Assembly (NCBI GenBank): GCA_030539165.1
Contig: JAUNSO010000002.1
Span: 81,498-145,497 of the forward strand
Source of the DNA: a bacterium
GTDB taxonomy: Bacteria > Bacillota > Clostridia > Lachnospirales > Lachnospiraceae
Reading direction: 5' to 3'
Length of the DNA stretch: 64,000 bases
The first letter of the stretch is position 1, and each line of letters opens with the position of its first letter. The notes below the pieces were generated by a model. That model was not told the DNA's origin, did no database searches, and saw nothing but the letters and a program-made list of their open reading frames with translations. The position numbers were made by a program, and so were the translations under genes. Below are positions 35,717 to 43,797 of this stretch, in pieces.

Positions 35717-37441
35717 GTGAAACTTTCTGATTTTGTTATGAGATATTTGAGGGATGCAGGAGTAAAGGTTATTTTTGGATATCAGGGCGGATCGATAACA
35801 CATTTGATTGAATCAATGTCTTTTGCTGAAATTGAGTATATCCAGACATATAATGAACAGGGTGCAGCAATGGCAGCAGATGCATATGCAAGAATCAATG
35901 AAAATGGGTTGGGTGTTGCTATAGCATCTAATGGTCCAGGAGCAACCAATCTGATTACGGGAATAGCAAATGCATATTGTGATTCAGTTCCGACATTATT
36001 TATGACTGGACAGGTTCATACATGGGCAATGAAGAAGGATAAGCAGATTAGGCAGAAGAGCTTTCAAGAAATTGATATTATATCAATTGTAAAGCCAATT
36101 ACAAAATATGCTGTGACGGTTATGAAGCCAAATGAAATACGATTTGAATTAGAGAAAGCAATACATATTGCTAAACAAGGCAGGAAAGGTCCTGTGTTGT
36201 TAGATATTCCGGTGGATATACAGGGAACGGATATTGAGCCAGAATGGCTGACCGGATATAGTAGTGGTGCGGAGCATGATATTGAATACAGGTCTCAAAA
36301 TGACTATTCAGAATGTATCAATTTGTTAAGAAAGGCGAAAAGACCAGTAGTTTTAGTTGGAGGAGGAGCAAATAGCAGACAAGCAAAATATTGTATACGT
36401 AGGTTTTCAGAGAAATATCATATTCCCGTAGTATGTTCATTGCAGGGCTTGGATGTCATGAATCATGATAGCAAAGAGTTTATTGGCTTTATTGGTTCTT
36501 TCGGAAACAGATATGCAAATCTAGTCGTTCATAATTCAGACCTTGTGTTAGTACTTGGCTCTAGGCTTGATATGAGACAAACAGGGAAAAATGCGGAAAA
36601 ATTTACAGAAAGAGCAACAATTATACATGTTGACATTGATGAAAACGAGTTGAATCATAATGTTAATGAAACTTTATCATATTCTGGTTCCTGCGAGAGT
36701 ATTCTTTCCTTCTTGATAGAGAACTTTGAAAGAGAAGAGGGATTTACTTGCTGGCTTGATCTTTGTAATGAATGGAAGCAGCGCTATACAGAAAGCCTAC
36801 CTATTAATCAGTTTATTTCGTCAGTAGGACAAAGCATCGCGGATAGTACTATAGTTATTTCTGATGTTGGTCAGAATCAAATGTGGGTAGCACAATCTCT
36901 CAGAATAAAAGGAGAATGTATTCGCATGTTGAATTCGGGCGGATTGGGGGCCATGGGATATTCCCTGCCTGGTGCAATTGGTGCATGTATTGGCAGTGAT
37001 TACAGCAAGTGTGTAGCGCTTATGGGAGATGGCGGAATTCAGATGAATATTCAGGAACTATGCCTGATTGGCCAAAGGCAGCTGCCCATTATCATTATTG
37101 TCTTGAATAACCATGCGCTAGGTTTGATTAGAGATATACACGAGAAGTATTATAATAATCATTGCATAGGATCTGTGGAAGGATTTACGCAGCCTCAATT
37201 TAAAATGATGGCAGCGGCATATAATATACAGTATTATCAGGTAGACGAAAGTGCAAGTGAGAAGGAAATCAAAGATATTTTGGCTTGCGAAGGTCCGTGC
37301 CTTGTTGATGTTCATATGTTAGGGAATACATATGTTAATCCGGAACTCATAGGTATGGACGCTTTAGATAATCAGACTCCATATTTGGAAAAAATAGAAA
37401 AGCTTAGAATAACAAAAGAGGTGGAAAAGAATGACAACTAA
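35717..37441 (+). CDS. Thiamine-diphosphate-dependent enzyme, acetolactate-synthase-like
   Basis: This 574-aa protein has the three domains of the ThDP decarboxylase/ligase family: catalytic Glu in YNEQGAAMAADAYARI, the SNGPGATNLITGIANAYCDS loop, and the ThDP/Mg motif from GDGGIQMNIQELCLI through VLNN near residue 435-465. It resembles acetolactate synthase large subunits, but the pathway around it is sugar-related; YerE, which adds a two-carbon unit to a CDP-sugar in yersiniose synthesis, is a known precedent for this fold in glycan loci. The start is GTG, directly after the aldolase gene. Confidence 0.85.
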   Translation: MKLSDFVMRYLRDAGVKVIFGYQGGSITHLIESMSFAEIEYIQTYNEQGAAMAADAYARINENGLGVAIASNGPGATNLITGIANAYCDSVPTLFMTGQVHTWAMKKDKQIRQKSFQEIDIISIVKPITKYAVTVMKPNEIRFELEKAIHIAKQGRKGPVLLDIPVDIQGTDIEPEWLTGYSSGAEHDIEYRSQNDYSECINLLRKAKRPVVLVGGGANSRQAKYCIRRFSEKYHIPVVCSLQGLDVMNHDSKEFIGFIGSFGNRYANLVVHNSDLVLVLGSRLDMRQTGKNAEKFTERATIIHVDIDENELNHNVNETLSYSGSCESILSFLIENFEREEGFTCWLDLCNEWKQRYTESLPINQFISSVGQSIADSTIVISDVGQNQMWVAQSLRIKGECIRMLNSGGLGAMGYSLPGAIGACIGSDYSKCVALMGDGGIQMNIQELCLIGQRQLPIIIIVLNNHALGLIRDIHEKYYNNHCIGSVEGFTQPQFKMMAAAYNIQYYQVDESASEKEIKDILACEGPCLVDVHMLGNTYVNPELIGMDALDNQTPYLEKIEKLRITKEVEKNDN

Positions 37442-38396
37442 ATGCAATATATGTGGAAATGAAAAAAACAATTCAATAATAGACGTAAAAGAGAGAATTT
37501 TAAAAGACAAAAGAGAAGTATTTCATTATATGCAATGCGGCAGATGTGGCGCAGTTATGTTACAAGATAGAATTGACGATTTTGCTAAGTGGTATCCCTC
37601 AGATTATAATCCGTATCATAAAAGAAAGGAAAAGCAATCAATAACTTCTATTATAAAACGAACAATAGAGTTTGAACAAATAATAAGAATGCATGGCGAT
37701 GGAGAAAGAGAGCAGTTTCAAAAAGTATTAGGTGGAATGAAAGAGTGCGATATTTTATTAAAAAGGATGTTTGGAACTAATATTAAGCGAAAGAACAGTC
37801 TCGTAGATATTGGCTGTGGTGATGGTCATTGGTTGGATTATTTATATGAAATGGGATATCATAACATTACAGGGGTGGATCTGTTTACACCCGAAGAACA
37901 AACTAAAGGAGTTAAGTGGAAGTTTATAAAGGGAGATATATTCTCTTTGCATGAGAGATATGATTATGTCGTCTTAAATCATTCGTTTGAACATATGGAT
38001 AATCCGCAGGCTGTCATAAAACAGATTAAGAAAATAATGAATCCCAATGCAATATGTATTATTTCGATACCTGTTGCCAATGGAATGGCATATAAAAAAT
38101 ATAAAGAAAATTTTGCGCAGTTCGATGCCCCGAGACATGTTTATCTTCATACAAAAAAGTCTATGGAGGTATTGTGTAATAATGCGGGTCTTAGGATTAG
38201 AAATATTTTATATGATTCCAATGGAGCAATATGGCAGTTAAGTGAGCTGATGAGCAATTGCGATGATACATTAGAAGAATTATATAAGAAAATAAGAAGA
38301 AATGGCTGTAAAAAGCAGTATTATTCGTTAGCCAGTAAATCTAATATTAGAGGAACAGGTGATCAAGCTATCTTCTATTTAACTAAAAATAAATGA
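37431..38396 (+). CDS. Class I SAM methyltransferase with N-terminal zinc ribbon
   Basis: This 321-aa protein begins with a four-Cys zinc-binding region (CNICGNEKN and CGRCGAVMLQ). The SAM-binding motif SLVDIGCGDGHWLDYLYEMG is at about residue 125, followed by YVVLNHSFEHMDNPQAVIKQ and FDAPRHVYLHTKKSME. The arrangement is that of sugar C- or O-methyltransferases of the Methyltransf_23 type. It overlaps the TPP-enzyme gene by 11 nt and closes the tightly packed gene set. Confidence 0.85.
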   Translation: MTTKCNICGNEKNNSIIDVKERILKDKREVFHYMQCGRCGAVMLQDRIDDFAKWYPSDYNPYHKRKEKQSITSIIKRTIEFEQIIRMHGDGEREQFQKVLGGMKECDILLKRMFGTNIKRKNSLVDIGCGDGHWLDYLYEMGYHNITGVDLFTPEEQTKGVKWKFIKGDIFSLHERYDYVVLNHSFEHMDNPQAVIKQIKKIMNPNAICIISIPVANGMAYKKYKENFAQFDAPRHVYLHTKKSMEVLCNNAGLRIRNILYDSNGAIWQLSELMSNCDDTLEELYKKIRRNGCKKQYYSLASKSNIRGTGDQAIFYLTKNK

Positions 38397-38580
38397 TATT
38401 GTATTAAAATGCCTCTAAAAACAGCAAGCAGTCAACTTGTTTTCAAAGGTTTCAAGAATTTGGCTGCAGTTCGATAATCTAGGTGGAGAAATATTTTTAT
38501 TTGATTTTGAGTGCTACTGTCGGAGGTTAAAGGCGGAGAAGTAAAAAAGTATATAGCTATGATAACATGGAGACGGATGT

Positions 38581-39336
38581 ATGAATACTAATGATGAAAG
38601 AGAACTGAAAAGATCATTGATGAAGATAGAGACATTGTTGACGGATATTTATGATTTTATGGAAGTACCGCTGAAGCATTGCCCTGTATGTGATACGGAT
38701 ATTCGATTATTTACCCCATTTGGAGAGCATTTGAGACCAAATGCGAAATGCCCGGTTTGCGGTTCACTGGAACGAACTCGTGCATGGTGGCTGTATTACC
38801 ATAGGGTAGGTCTTTTGGGGGATCATCCCTTCTTCAAATTGCTTCACTTTGCTCCGGAGAAACCTTTATTTGATCAATTTATCAAGGATCAGAATATGGA
38901 TTATTTTCCGGTTGACTATGATCCTGATTTTCCTGGAATAAGACAAGCTGTAGATATCACAAATATTCCTTGCGATGATGACTCTTTTGATCGAATTATC
39001 TGTAATCATGTACTTGAACATATAGTAGATGAACAACGTGCATTACAAGAAATAAAGAGAGTGTTAAAACCTAATGGTATATGTTATCTGTCAGTGCCGA
39101 TAGACTATAAGATGGAATCAACACTTGAAAAAGAAGAGTATGACACTCCGGAATTAAGAAGTAGGTATTATGGACAGAGTGATCATGTGAGACAGTATGG
39201 GCGAGATTTTGCTGAGAGAGTACAAACATCCGGATTAGTGGTTAGGGAAATTAATATGCTGGATGGAATTGATGAAATGGGTATTAAGAAATTTGGTATA
39301 AACAATAGTGATAGTTTATGGGAATGCACAAAGTAA
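38581..39336 (+). CDS. Class I SAM methyltransferase with zinc ribbon
   Basis: This 251-aa protein has two Cys pairs near the N-terminus (CPVCDTDI, CPVCGSLERTRAWW) that form a zinc ribbon, then a methyltransferase domain (LLHFAPEKPLF, YFPVDYDPDF, DRIICNHVLEHIVDEQRAL, IKRVLKPNGICYLSVPI). It sits 184 nt after the previous gene. The gap contains a TATGAT-like -10 element near 38558 but no certain promoter. The substrate is unknown. This is the last gene of the AT-rich block. Confidence 0.85.
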   Translation: MNTNDERELKRSLMKIETLLTDIYDFMEVPLKHCPVCDTDIRLFTPFGEHLRPNAKCPVCGSLERTRAWWLYYHRVGLLGDHPFFKLLHFAPEKPLFDQFIKDQNMDYFPVDYDPDFPGIRQAVDITNIPCDDDSFDRIICNHVLEHIVDEQRALQEIKRVLKPNGICYLSVPIDYKMESTLEKEEYDTPELRSRYYGQSDHVRQYGRDFAERVQTSGLVVREINMLDGIDEMGIKKFGINNSDSLWECTK

Positions 39337-39504
39337 TTGTATTATGTTTATAGGACATTCCTGAAACAGTAAGAGATTCATCTTTTGCCGGAAGTTCCGA
39401 GAACCCCCTCTATTTTGGATGTGATGGTATTGGGATTTTGCCGATTTCTGAAAGAAATTGTGTACAATAGGAAAATATGATGAAAGACATATGCTTAAAG
39501 TAAA

Positions 39505-39529
39505 AGAAAGATATCAAAAAAGCAACCGC
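39505..39529 (+). repeat. 25-bp repeat, copy 1
   Basis: The segment beginning AGAAAGATATC and ending GCAACCGC recurs at 40954-40978 with one base changed (T to C). The copies flank the ORF6N remnant and the Rpn gene, suggesting a rearrangement end or a dispersed terminator. Confidence 0.7.
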
Positions 39530-39557
39530 CCCACCAAGGCATAGGTTGCTTTTTGAT
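39513..39557 (+). terminator. Inverted repeat, probable terminator
   Basis: ATCAAAAAAGCAACC pairs with GGTTGCTTTTTGAT (14 paired bases, one extra A) around a 16-nt loop. A run of T lies inside the 3' arm, as in bidirectional intrinsic terminators. It lies about 175 nt after the last methyltransferase gene. Confidence 0.65.
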
Positions 39558-39633
39558 AACCGATAACTGAGGTGAACCGTTGCTACAGTAATGCCTCATT
39601 ACGAGATAAAGATAGTATGAATGTGAAAAATAG

Positions 39634-39790
39634 TCAAGTGCGATAGCATTGAAGCAGGCAGTCAATAGGAATATGGAAAGATTCCTTGAAACATTTTGTT
39701 TTAGATTAACGAAAGAGTAATTTGTCTCTTTGAGGTCACAATTTGTGACCTTAGAAGGAGTTTTCAGAGCGGACCTGCATAGCGCAGAGC
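39634..39790 (+). pseudogene. Remnant of an ORF6N-domain (phage antirepressor-type) gene
   Basis: In one plus-strand frame the translation reads ALKQAVNRNMERFLETFCF, RLTKE, stop, then FVSLRSQFVTLE. This matches the ORF6N domain pattern (a V-x-R-N-x-x-R-F-P-x-x-F-x-F-x-L-T-x-E-E core, then L-R-S-Q-x-V-T), with the stop replacing one of the paired Glu codons. There is no start and no downstream domain. ORF6N proteins are usually phage- or mobile-element-borne. Confidence 0.65.
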
Positions 39791-40058
39791 GCAATCAGTG
39801 AATGGAAGAAGATTTAAACGCACTTTTAAAATAGGCGAAAATTCACATTGCCTCGTATATAAATCCATGTTAATATAAAGTCAAGCAAAGAGTATTACAC
39901 TTCCTAAGAACCATTCTTATATTGCGAAAGCAATTCAAAACGGGATATTCCGTAAAAATTCCTTGCTTATTGACAACTAAATACGCAGGGATGGCTTCGG
40001 AGTATTGGGGGATACTATACCAGAGTCTTCTTCTGCACCATTTAAAAGGAGACGGTAT

Positions 40059-40868
40059 ATGACAAAACAGAAGACTTTTGATGAACTGACATTTACGGAT
40101 GATTTTATGTTCTGCAAGACGATGCAGAACAACGAGGATCTATGCAGGGAACTGCTGGAACTGATTCTGGGAAAGAAGATTAAGCAGATTACTTATCCAG
40201 AGAAGCAGAAGACAATTGAGATTACATCAGACGGCAAAGGAATTCGCCTTGATATCTATGTTGAGGATGAGAACGAAACGATTTATGACGTAGAAATGCA
40301 GGCGATAGAAAGCAAAAATCTGCCGAAGCGAAGCCGCTATTATCAGGGAATGATTGATCTGAACCTGATTGAGCGAGGAGCAGACTATCAGGAGTTGAAA
40401 AAGAGTTATGTGATATTCATCTGTTTGAATGATTACTTTGGTATGGGATTGCACAAGTATTCTTTTTCGAGTTTGTGTAATGAGATGCCGGAGTTACAAC
40501 TAAAGGATGAAGCAGAGAAGATTTTCCTATGTGCAGGCGGAACGGCAGAGGATGTATCGTCTGATATGAAAGCATTTTTGGATTATCTGACGAAGAAAGA
40601 AGCGACTGATGAGTTTACAAAGAGGCTCGATCATGCAGTGGTACAGGTACGAGAACACGAGGAATGGAGGTTAGAATATATGACACTTTATATGAGAGAC
40701 CGTGAGAATCGTGAGATTGGACGAGAAGAAGGACGAGAAGAGAAGCAAAGAGAACTGATTCGAAAAGCCCTCGAAAAAGGAAAGTCATGTCAGGAGGTTG
40801 CATCACTTTTTGATATTGCAGAAGAAGAGGTAGAGGATATTAAGAAATCAATGCTTGTAAATGCATAG
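40059..40868 (+). CDS. Rpn-family PD-(D/E)XK nuclease/putative transposase
   Basis: This 269-aa protein resembles the Rpn (PDDEXK_2) family, whose E. coli members promote RecA-independent recombination. Family segments are FDELTFTDDFMFCKTMQNN, ELLELILGKKIKQI, the nuclease core IRLDIYVEDENETIYDVEMQ (D and E-x-Q), and YYQGMIDLNLIERGADYQEL. The C-terminus is a charged helix (NREIGREEGREEKQRELI). The start is the ATG behind AAAAGGAGACG; a longer frame to 40005 lacks a ribosome site. A degraded copy of its 3' end is fused to the next gene. Confidence 0.88.
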   Translation: MTKQKTFDELTFTDDFMFCKTMQNNEDLCRELLELILGKKIKQITYPEKQKTIEITSDGKGIRLDIYVEDENETIYDVEMQAIESKNLPKRSRYYQGMIDLNLIERGADYQELKKSYVIFICLNDYFGMGLHKYSFSSLCNEMPELQLKDEAEKIFLCAGGTAEDVSSDMKAFLDYLTKKEATDEFTKRLDHAVVQVREHEEWRLEYMTLYMRDRENREIGREEGREEKQRELIRKALEKGKSCQEVASLFDIAEEEVEDIKKSMLVNA

Positions 40869-40953
40869 CTTTCAAACAAGGCGTGGTAAATTCTGTATCT
40901 TGTTGATTATCGTACAGGTTTTGTAAGGACAGTAAGCGGTTGTAGAAGGCGAA

Positions 40954-40978
40954 AGAAAGACATCAAAAAAGCAACCGC
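40954..40978 (+). repeat. 25-bp repeat, copy 2
   Basis: This is the second copy of the repeat at 39505-39529. Here its GCAACCGC end pairs loosely with GCGGTTG at 40936-40942. It lies between the Rpn gene and the truncated Rpn tail. Confidence 0.65.
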
Positions 40979-41053
40979 ACTCGACCATTCACTGAGAAGT
41001 TGGATCAGGCAGTAGTACAGGTGCGAAAGCACGAGGAATGGAGGTTAGAGTAT

Positions 41054-41455
41054 ATGACACTATATATGAGAGACCGCGAGAATCGTGAGATTGGAGGAGA
41101 AGAAGGAAGAGAAAAAATATTAAAATACTGCCTTACTTTTCCGGACAGCTATCAGGATGCACCGTTTCATGACGACAACTGGCAGCTGGTGCGGTACAGG
41201 AAGAATCGGAAAGCATTTGCGTGGACATATGTGAAGGATGAGAAGCTGTGTGTGAATGTCAAGGTGGATCCGGAATGGAGAGATTTCTGGAGGGATGCCT
41301 ATGAGACAGTCATACCGGGGTGGCACCAGAATAAGGAGCATTGGAATACGATTATCATAGATGGGACGATACCGGATCAGGATCTGAGAAGGATGCTGGC
41401 GGAGAGCTATGATCTGATAGTGGGAGGAAAACGGAGTGAAATTACTGATTTGTGA
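41054..41455 (+). CDS. Chimeric protein: Rpn C-terminal tail joined to an MmcQ/YjbR-like domain
   Basis: From about 40990 the frame translates to FTEKLDQAVVQVRKHEEWR and MTLYMRDRENREIGGEEGRE, almost identical to the C-terminal part of the Rpn protein encoded just upstream. It then switches at about 41109 to ILKYCLTFPDSYQDAPFHDD and continues as an MmcQ/YjbR-like protein (KRKAFAWTY-type core seen as NRKAFAWTYVKDEKLCVNVK, then HWNTIIIDGTIPDQDL). MmcQ/YjbR proteins are small CyaY-like folds of unclear function. The start is chosen at the ATG 9 nt after GGAGG; TTG at 41000 is an alternative. The native 5' end of the gene seems to have been replaced. Confidence 0.75.
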   Translation: MTLYMRDRENREIGGEEGREKILKYCLTFPDSYQDAPFHDDNWQLVRYRKNRKAFAWTYVKDEKLCVNVKVDPEWRDFWRDAYETVIPGWHQNKEHWNTIIIDGTIPDQDLRRMLAESYDLIVGGKRSEITDL

Positions 41456-42596
41456 GTGGAATGCCTATATGCAGGATGATTTTGAGGCAACACTGAAGAA
41501 GCATCATATTCCGTTTCGGGGTGTTTCCTACTGTTTTGAGAGTGTCTATGAGGATGAGTATTTCGAGGCCAAATTTCCAAGGTTCATCCATGAAGATGTA
41601 TATGATGCAGTCGTTACATTTAATTATTTTCCACTGGTGGCGAAGGTGTGTCATCGGGAGAATATCATGTATATAGCCTGGTGCTACGACAATCCACTGG
41701 ATGCACGCAATGTGGAGGATACACTGGGGTATCCTACGAATCGAGTTTTTTTCTTTGACAAAGTGCAGTACTTGGGATATAAAAATGCAGGATTTGATAC
41801 AGCCTATCATTTACCTCTTGCGGTATCTACGGACAGACTGGATGCTTTGACTTATACAGAGGAGGATATCAGGAGGTTTTCTTCCGAGATATCATTTGTT
41901 GGAAAACTGTATCCGTCAGATCTGGACTATCTGATGGCTCCGTTATCGCAACCCTTGAAGGATGTGTTGCTGTCTATGGTCAGCACACAGATGAAGATTT
42001 ATGGGAACTATTTTTTGAATGAGGCGATCACGGATGATTTGCTGGGACTGATCAACATGGAGTATGCCAAGACGCCGGCTTATGCGGAGCATCATTTGAC
42101 CAGAGAGGAGTTGTCCTATGCATTAGCAACTCAGATTACACGTATTGAGCGTCTGACGATTCTCGGTCATCTGGCGCAGACGCATCAGGTAAAGATGTAT
42201 TCACGCGAGAATCACCCTTATCTGGCAGCAACAACCTATTGCGGTACTGCACAGTATAACACGGAAATGCCGAAGATTTTCAAGCTGAGCAAGATTAATC
42301 TGAATATAAACCTAAAGATCTCGCAGACAGGACTACCACTCCGTGCGATTGATATTCTGGGCGCAGGCGGTTTCCTGCTGACAAATTATCAGAAGGAATA
42401 TGAGGAGCATTTTGTGAGTGGACGGGATATTGTGATTTATGATTCGATAGAAGATGCTGTGGCAAAGGCGGATTATTATCTGGCGCATGAGGAAGAACGT
42501 GCGCGGATTGCCCATAATGGGTATGAGATTGCAAAAGAGCACTACAGCTATGAGCATCTCATTGCCGTATTGCTGCAAACAGTTGGATTGATGTGA
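41436..42596 (+). CDS. CgeB-like glycosyltransferase
   Basis: This 386-aa protein begins KLLICEWNAYMQDDFEATLK and continues with a DUF3880-like N-terminal domain (CYDNPLDARNVEDTL, AGFDTAYHLPLAVSTDRLD, EISFVGKLYPSDLDYL). The C-terminal Glyco_trans_1_2 domain contains INLNINLKISQTGLPLRAID and ILGAGGFLLTNYQKEYEEHF. These resemble the spore-coat-associated CgeB family and are frequent beside Maf genes. The start is GTG, 8 nt after GGGAGG, overlapping the chimeric gene by 20 nt. The substrate is unknown. Confidence 0.85.
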   Translation: MKLLICEWNAYMQDDFEATLKKHHIPFRGVSYCFESVYEDEYFEAKFPRFIHEDVYDAVVTFNYFPLVAKVCHRENIMYIAWCYDNPLDARNVEDTLGYPTNRVFFFDKVQYLGYKNAGFDTAYHLPLAVSTDRLDALTYTEEDIRRFSSEISFVGKLYPSDLDYLMAPLSQPLKDVLLSMVSTQMKIYGNYFLNEAITDDLLGLINMEYAKTPAYAEHHLTREELSYALATQITRIERLTILGHLAQTHQVKMYSRENHPYLAATTYCGTAQYNTEMPKIFKLSKINLNINLKISQTGLPLRAIDILGAGGFLLTNYQKEYEEHFVSGRDIVIYDSIEDAVAKADYYLAHEEERARIAHNGYEIAKEHYSYEHLIAVLLQTVGLM

Positions 42597-42607
42597 TCGA
42601 GAATGCT

Positions 42608-43663
42608 TTATAGCTCCATATCCTGCAGAATCTGACTGATGACTGCTTCGAGGTCATAGTGTTTTCCTTTTAAGGATGCAAAGTCAGGATGATTGCGTTC
42701 ATCTGTAGTAAGGTCATCTCTTAGATCATGCATGATTCTTTCTGTCAGTTCTTCAACCGGGATGCGATTAATACGTTCATAGTTGATGACAGCCTTGGAG
42801 TTCTGCATGATTTCTTCACATTTCTCATAAGAAACACCATTGCGTCCCATTTCATGAAAGTAGGTTTTGTTACTTGGTCGGTATTGATTCCAGCCTTGCC
42901 CACTGACTGATACCTTGATTTGCTTTTCAATCAGGTTGTTTATTAGAGTTTCTAAATAGTGCATCTTGATATAGTTTGGAATGCATTTCAACGCCTGCAT
43001 GATCTCAATCAATTCATCGGATTCACAAGCAAACTCAATTTTCTGCAGACAGTCTGTTAGGACGGTCTCAAATAGAAGTGTCGGATGGGATTCCAGTTCA
43101 TTGATGCAGTAGTTAGCAATTTTCTGAAAGACATCAGGCAGTGCATTGATTTGCTGCATGATGTGGTCGGATGGTATGTAGGTGCAGGGCAGATAAACAT
43201 CTATGTTACAGTCATGTCTCTCTTTTTCAGATAAAATATTGCGGCTATGGGTCTCCAGACAGCCAATATTTACGATCCTTTCATAATGGCTCTTGATGAC
43301 CTGCTGGTATCCGGGGTCTGTGCAATAGAAGAACATGGTGAAGTTATATCTTCGATTCAGAATGTCGTACTCCCAAGGAGCCTTGGATAGAAAATGTGCC
43401 ATCAGGCAGGGAATGCCGTTGTAGGAGATATCGTCACCGACAGTTCTGCATTCGAATCCCAATAAATCCATTGTAAACACTGCATCCGGCCGCAATTCTT
43501 CCAAATGTCCGATAAAGAGATGCTCCTCCGGGTAATCCGTCCGGTCGAGTATCACAGTATCGAAGCCTTTATTCTTGAGAATAGTTTCGACGCGCCCACA
43601 TATCGTACGCTGCCTGTTATATAGGGAGTTTCCCTGTATTAATATGATTTTTCTTTTGCTCAT
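42608..43663 (-). CDS. Putative CgeB-like glycosyltransferase, possibly shortened
   Basis: This 351-aa protein on the minus strand converges on the previous gene. The N-terminal region (KIILIQGNSLYNRQRTICGR, AVFTMDLLGFECRTVGDDIS, APWEYDILNRRYNFTMFFY) resembles the acceptor half of CgeB/DUF3880-type transferases. The motif QNSKAVINY near residue 290 is normally followed by a donor-binding segment, but here the chain passes almost at once to a short C-terminal tail, so the donor loop may have been deleted. The start is the ATG behind AAGGGTGA; a GTG three codons upstream is also open. Function is unproven. Confidence 0.6.
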   Translation of the reverse strand: MSKRKIILIQGNSLYNRQRTICGRVETILKNKGFDTVILDRTDYPEEHLFIGHLEELRPDAVFTMDLLGFECRTVGDDISYNGIPCLMAHFLSKAPWEYDILNRRYNFTMFFYCTDPGYQQVIKSHYERIVNIGCLETHSRNILSEKERHDCNIDVYLPCTYIPSDHIMQQINALPDVFQKIANYCINELESHPTLLFETVLTDCLQKIEFACESDELIEIMQALKCIPNYIKMHYLETLINNLIEKQIKVSVSGQGWNQYRPSNKTYFHEMGRNGVSYEKCEEIMQNSKAVINYERINRIPVEELTERIMHDLRDDLTTDERNHPDFASLKGKHYDLEAVISQILQDMEL

Positions 43664-43797
43664 CAATATCACCCTTGTACGAAATCATTAGAATTATAGT
43701 TTGATAGTAACATAGATATGCTTTATTTTCCACTCAAAATAAGGTATGATAATAAAAAGTACTTGCAGAGCAGACAGAGTGAAAAGAGGCTGTACAT

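Larger units (their letters stand above)
39337..40058 (+). other. 722-nt gene-poor recombination scar
   Basis: There is no intact gene here. It contains a terminator-like inverted repeat (39513-39557), a short ORF6N-domain gene remnant (39634-39790) and AT-rich sequence with no recognisable coding from 39790 to the Rpn gene. The minus-strand open frame at 39495-39794 runs antisense to the remnant and looks spurious. Confidence 0.7.

Noticed and set aside
39495..39794. A 99-aa minus-strand frame in the gene-poor region
   Set aside because: It runs antisense to the ORF6N remnant, and no ribosome site was found.
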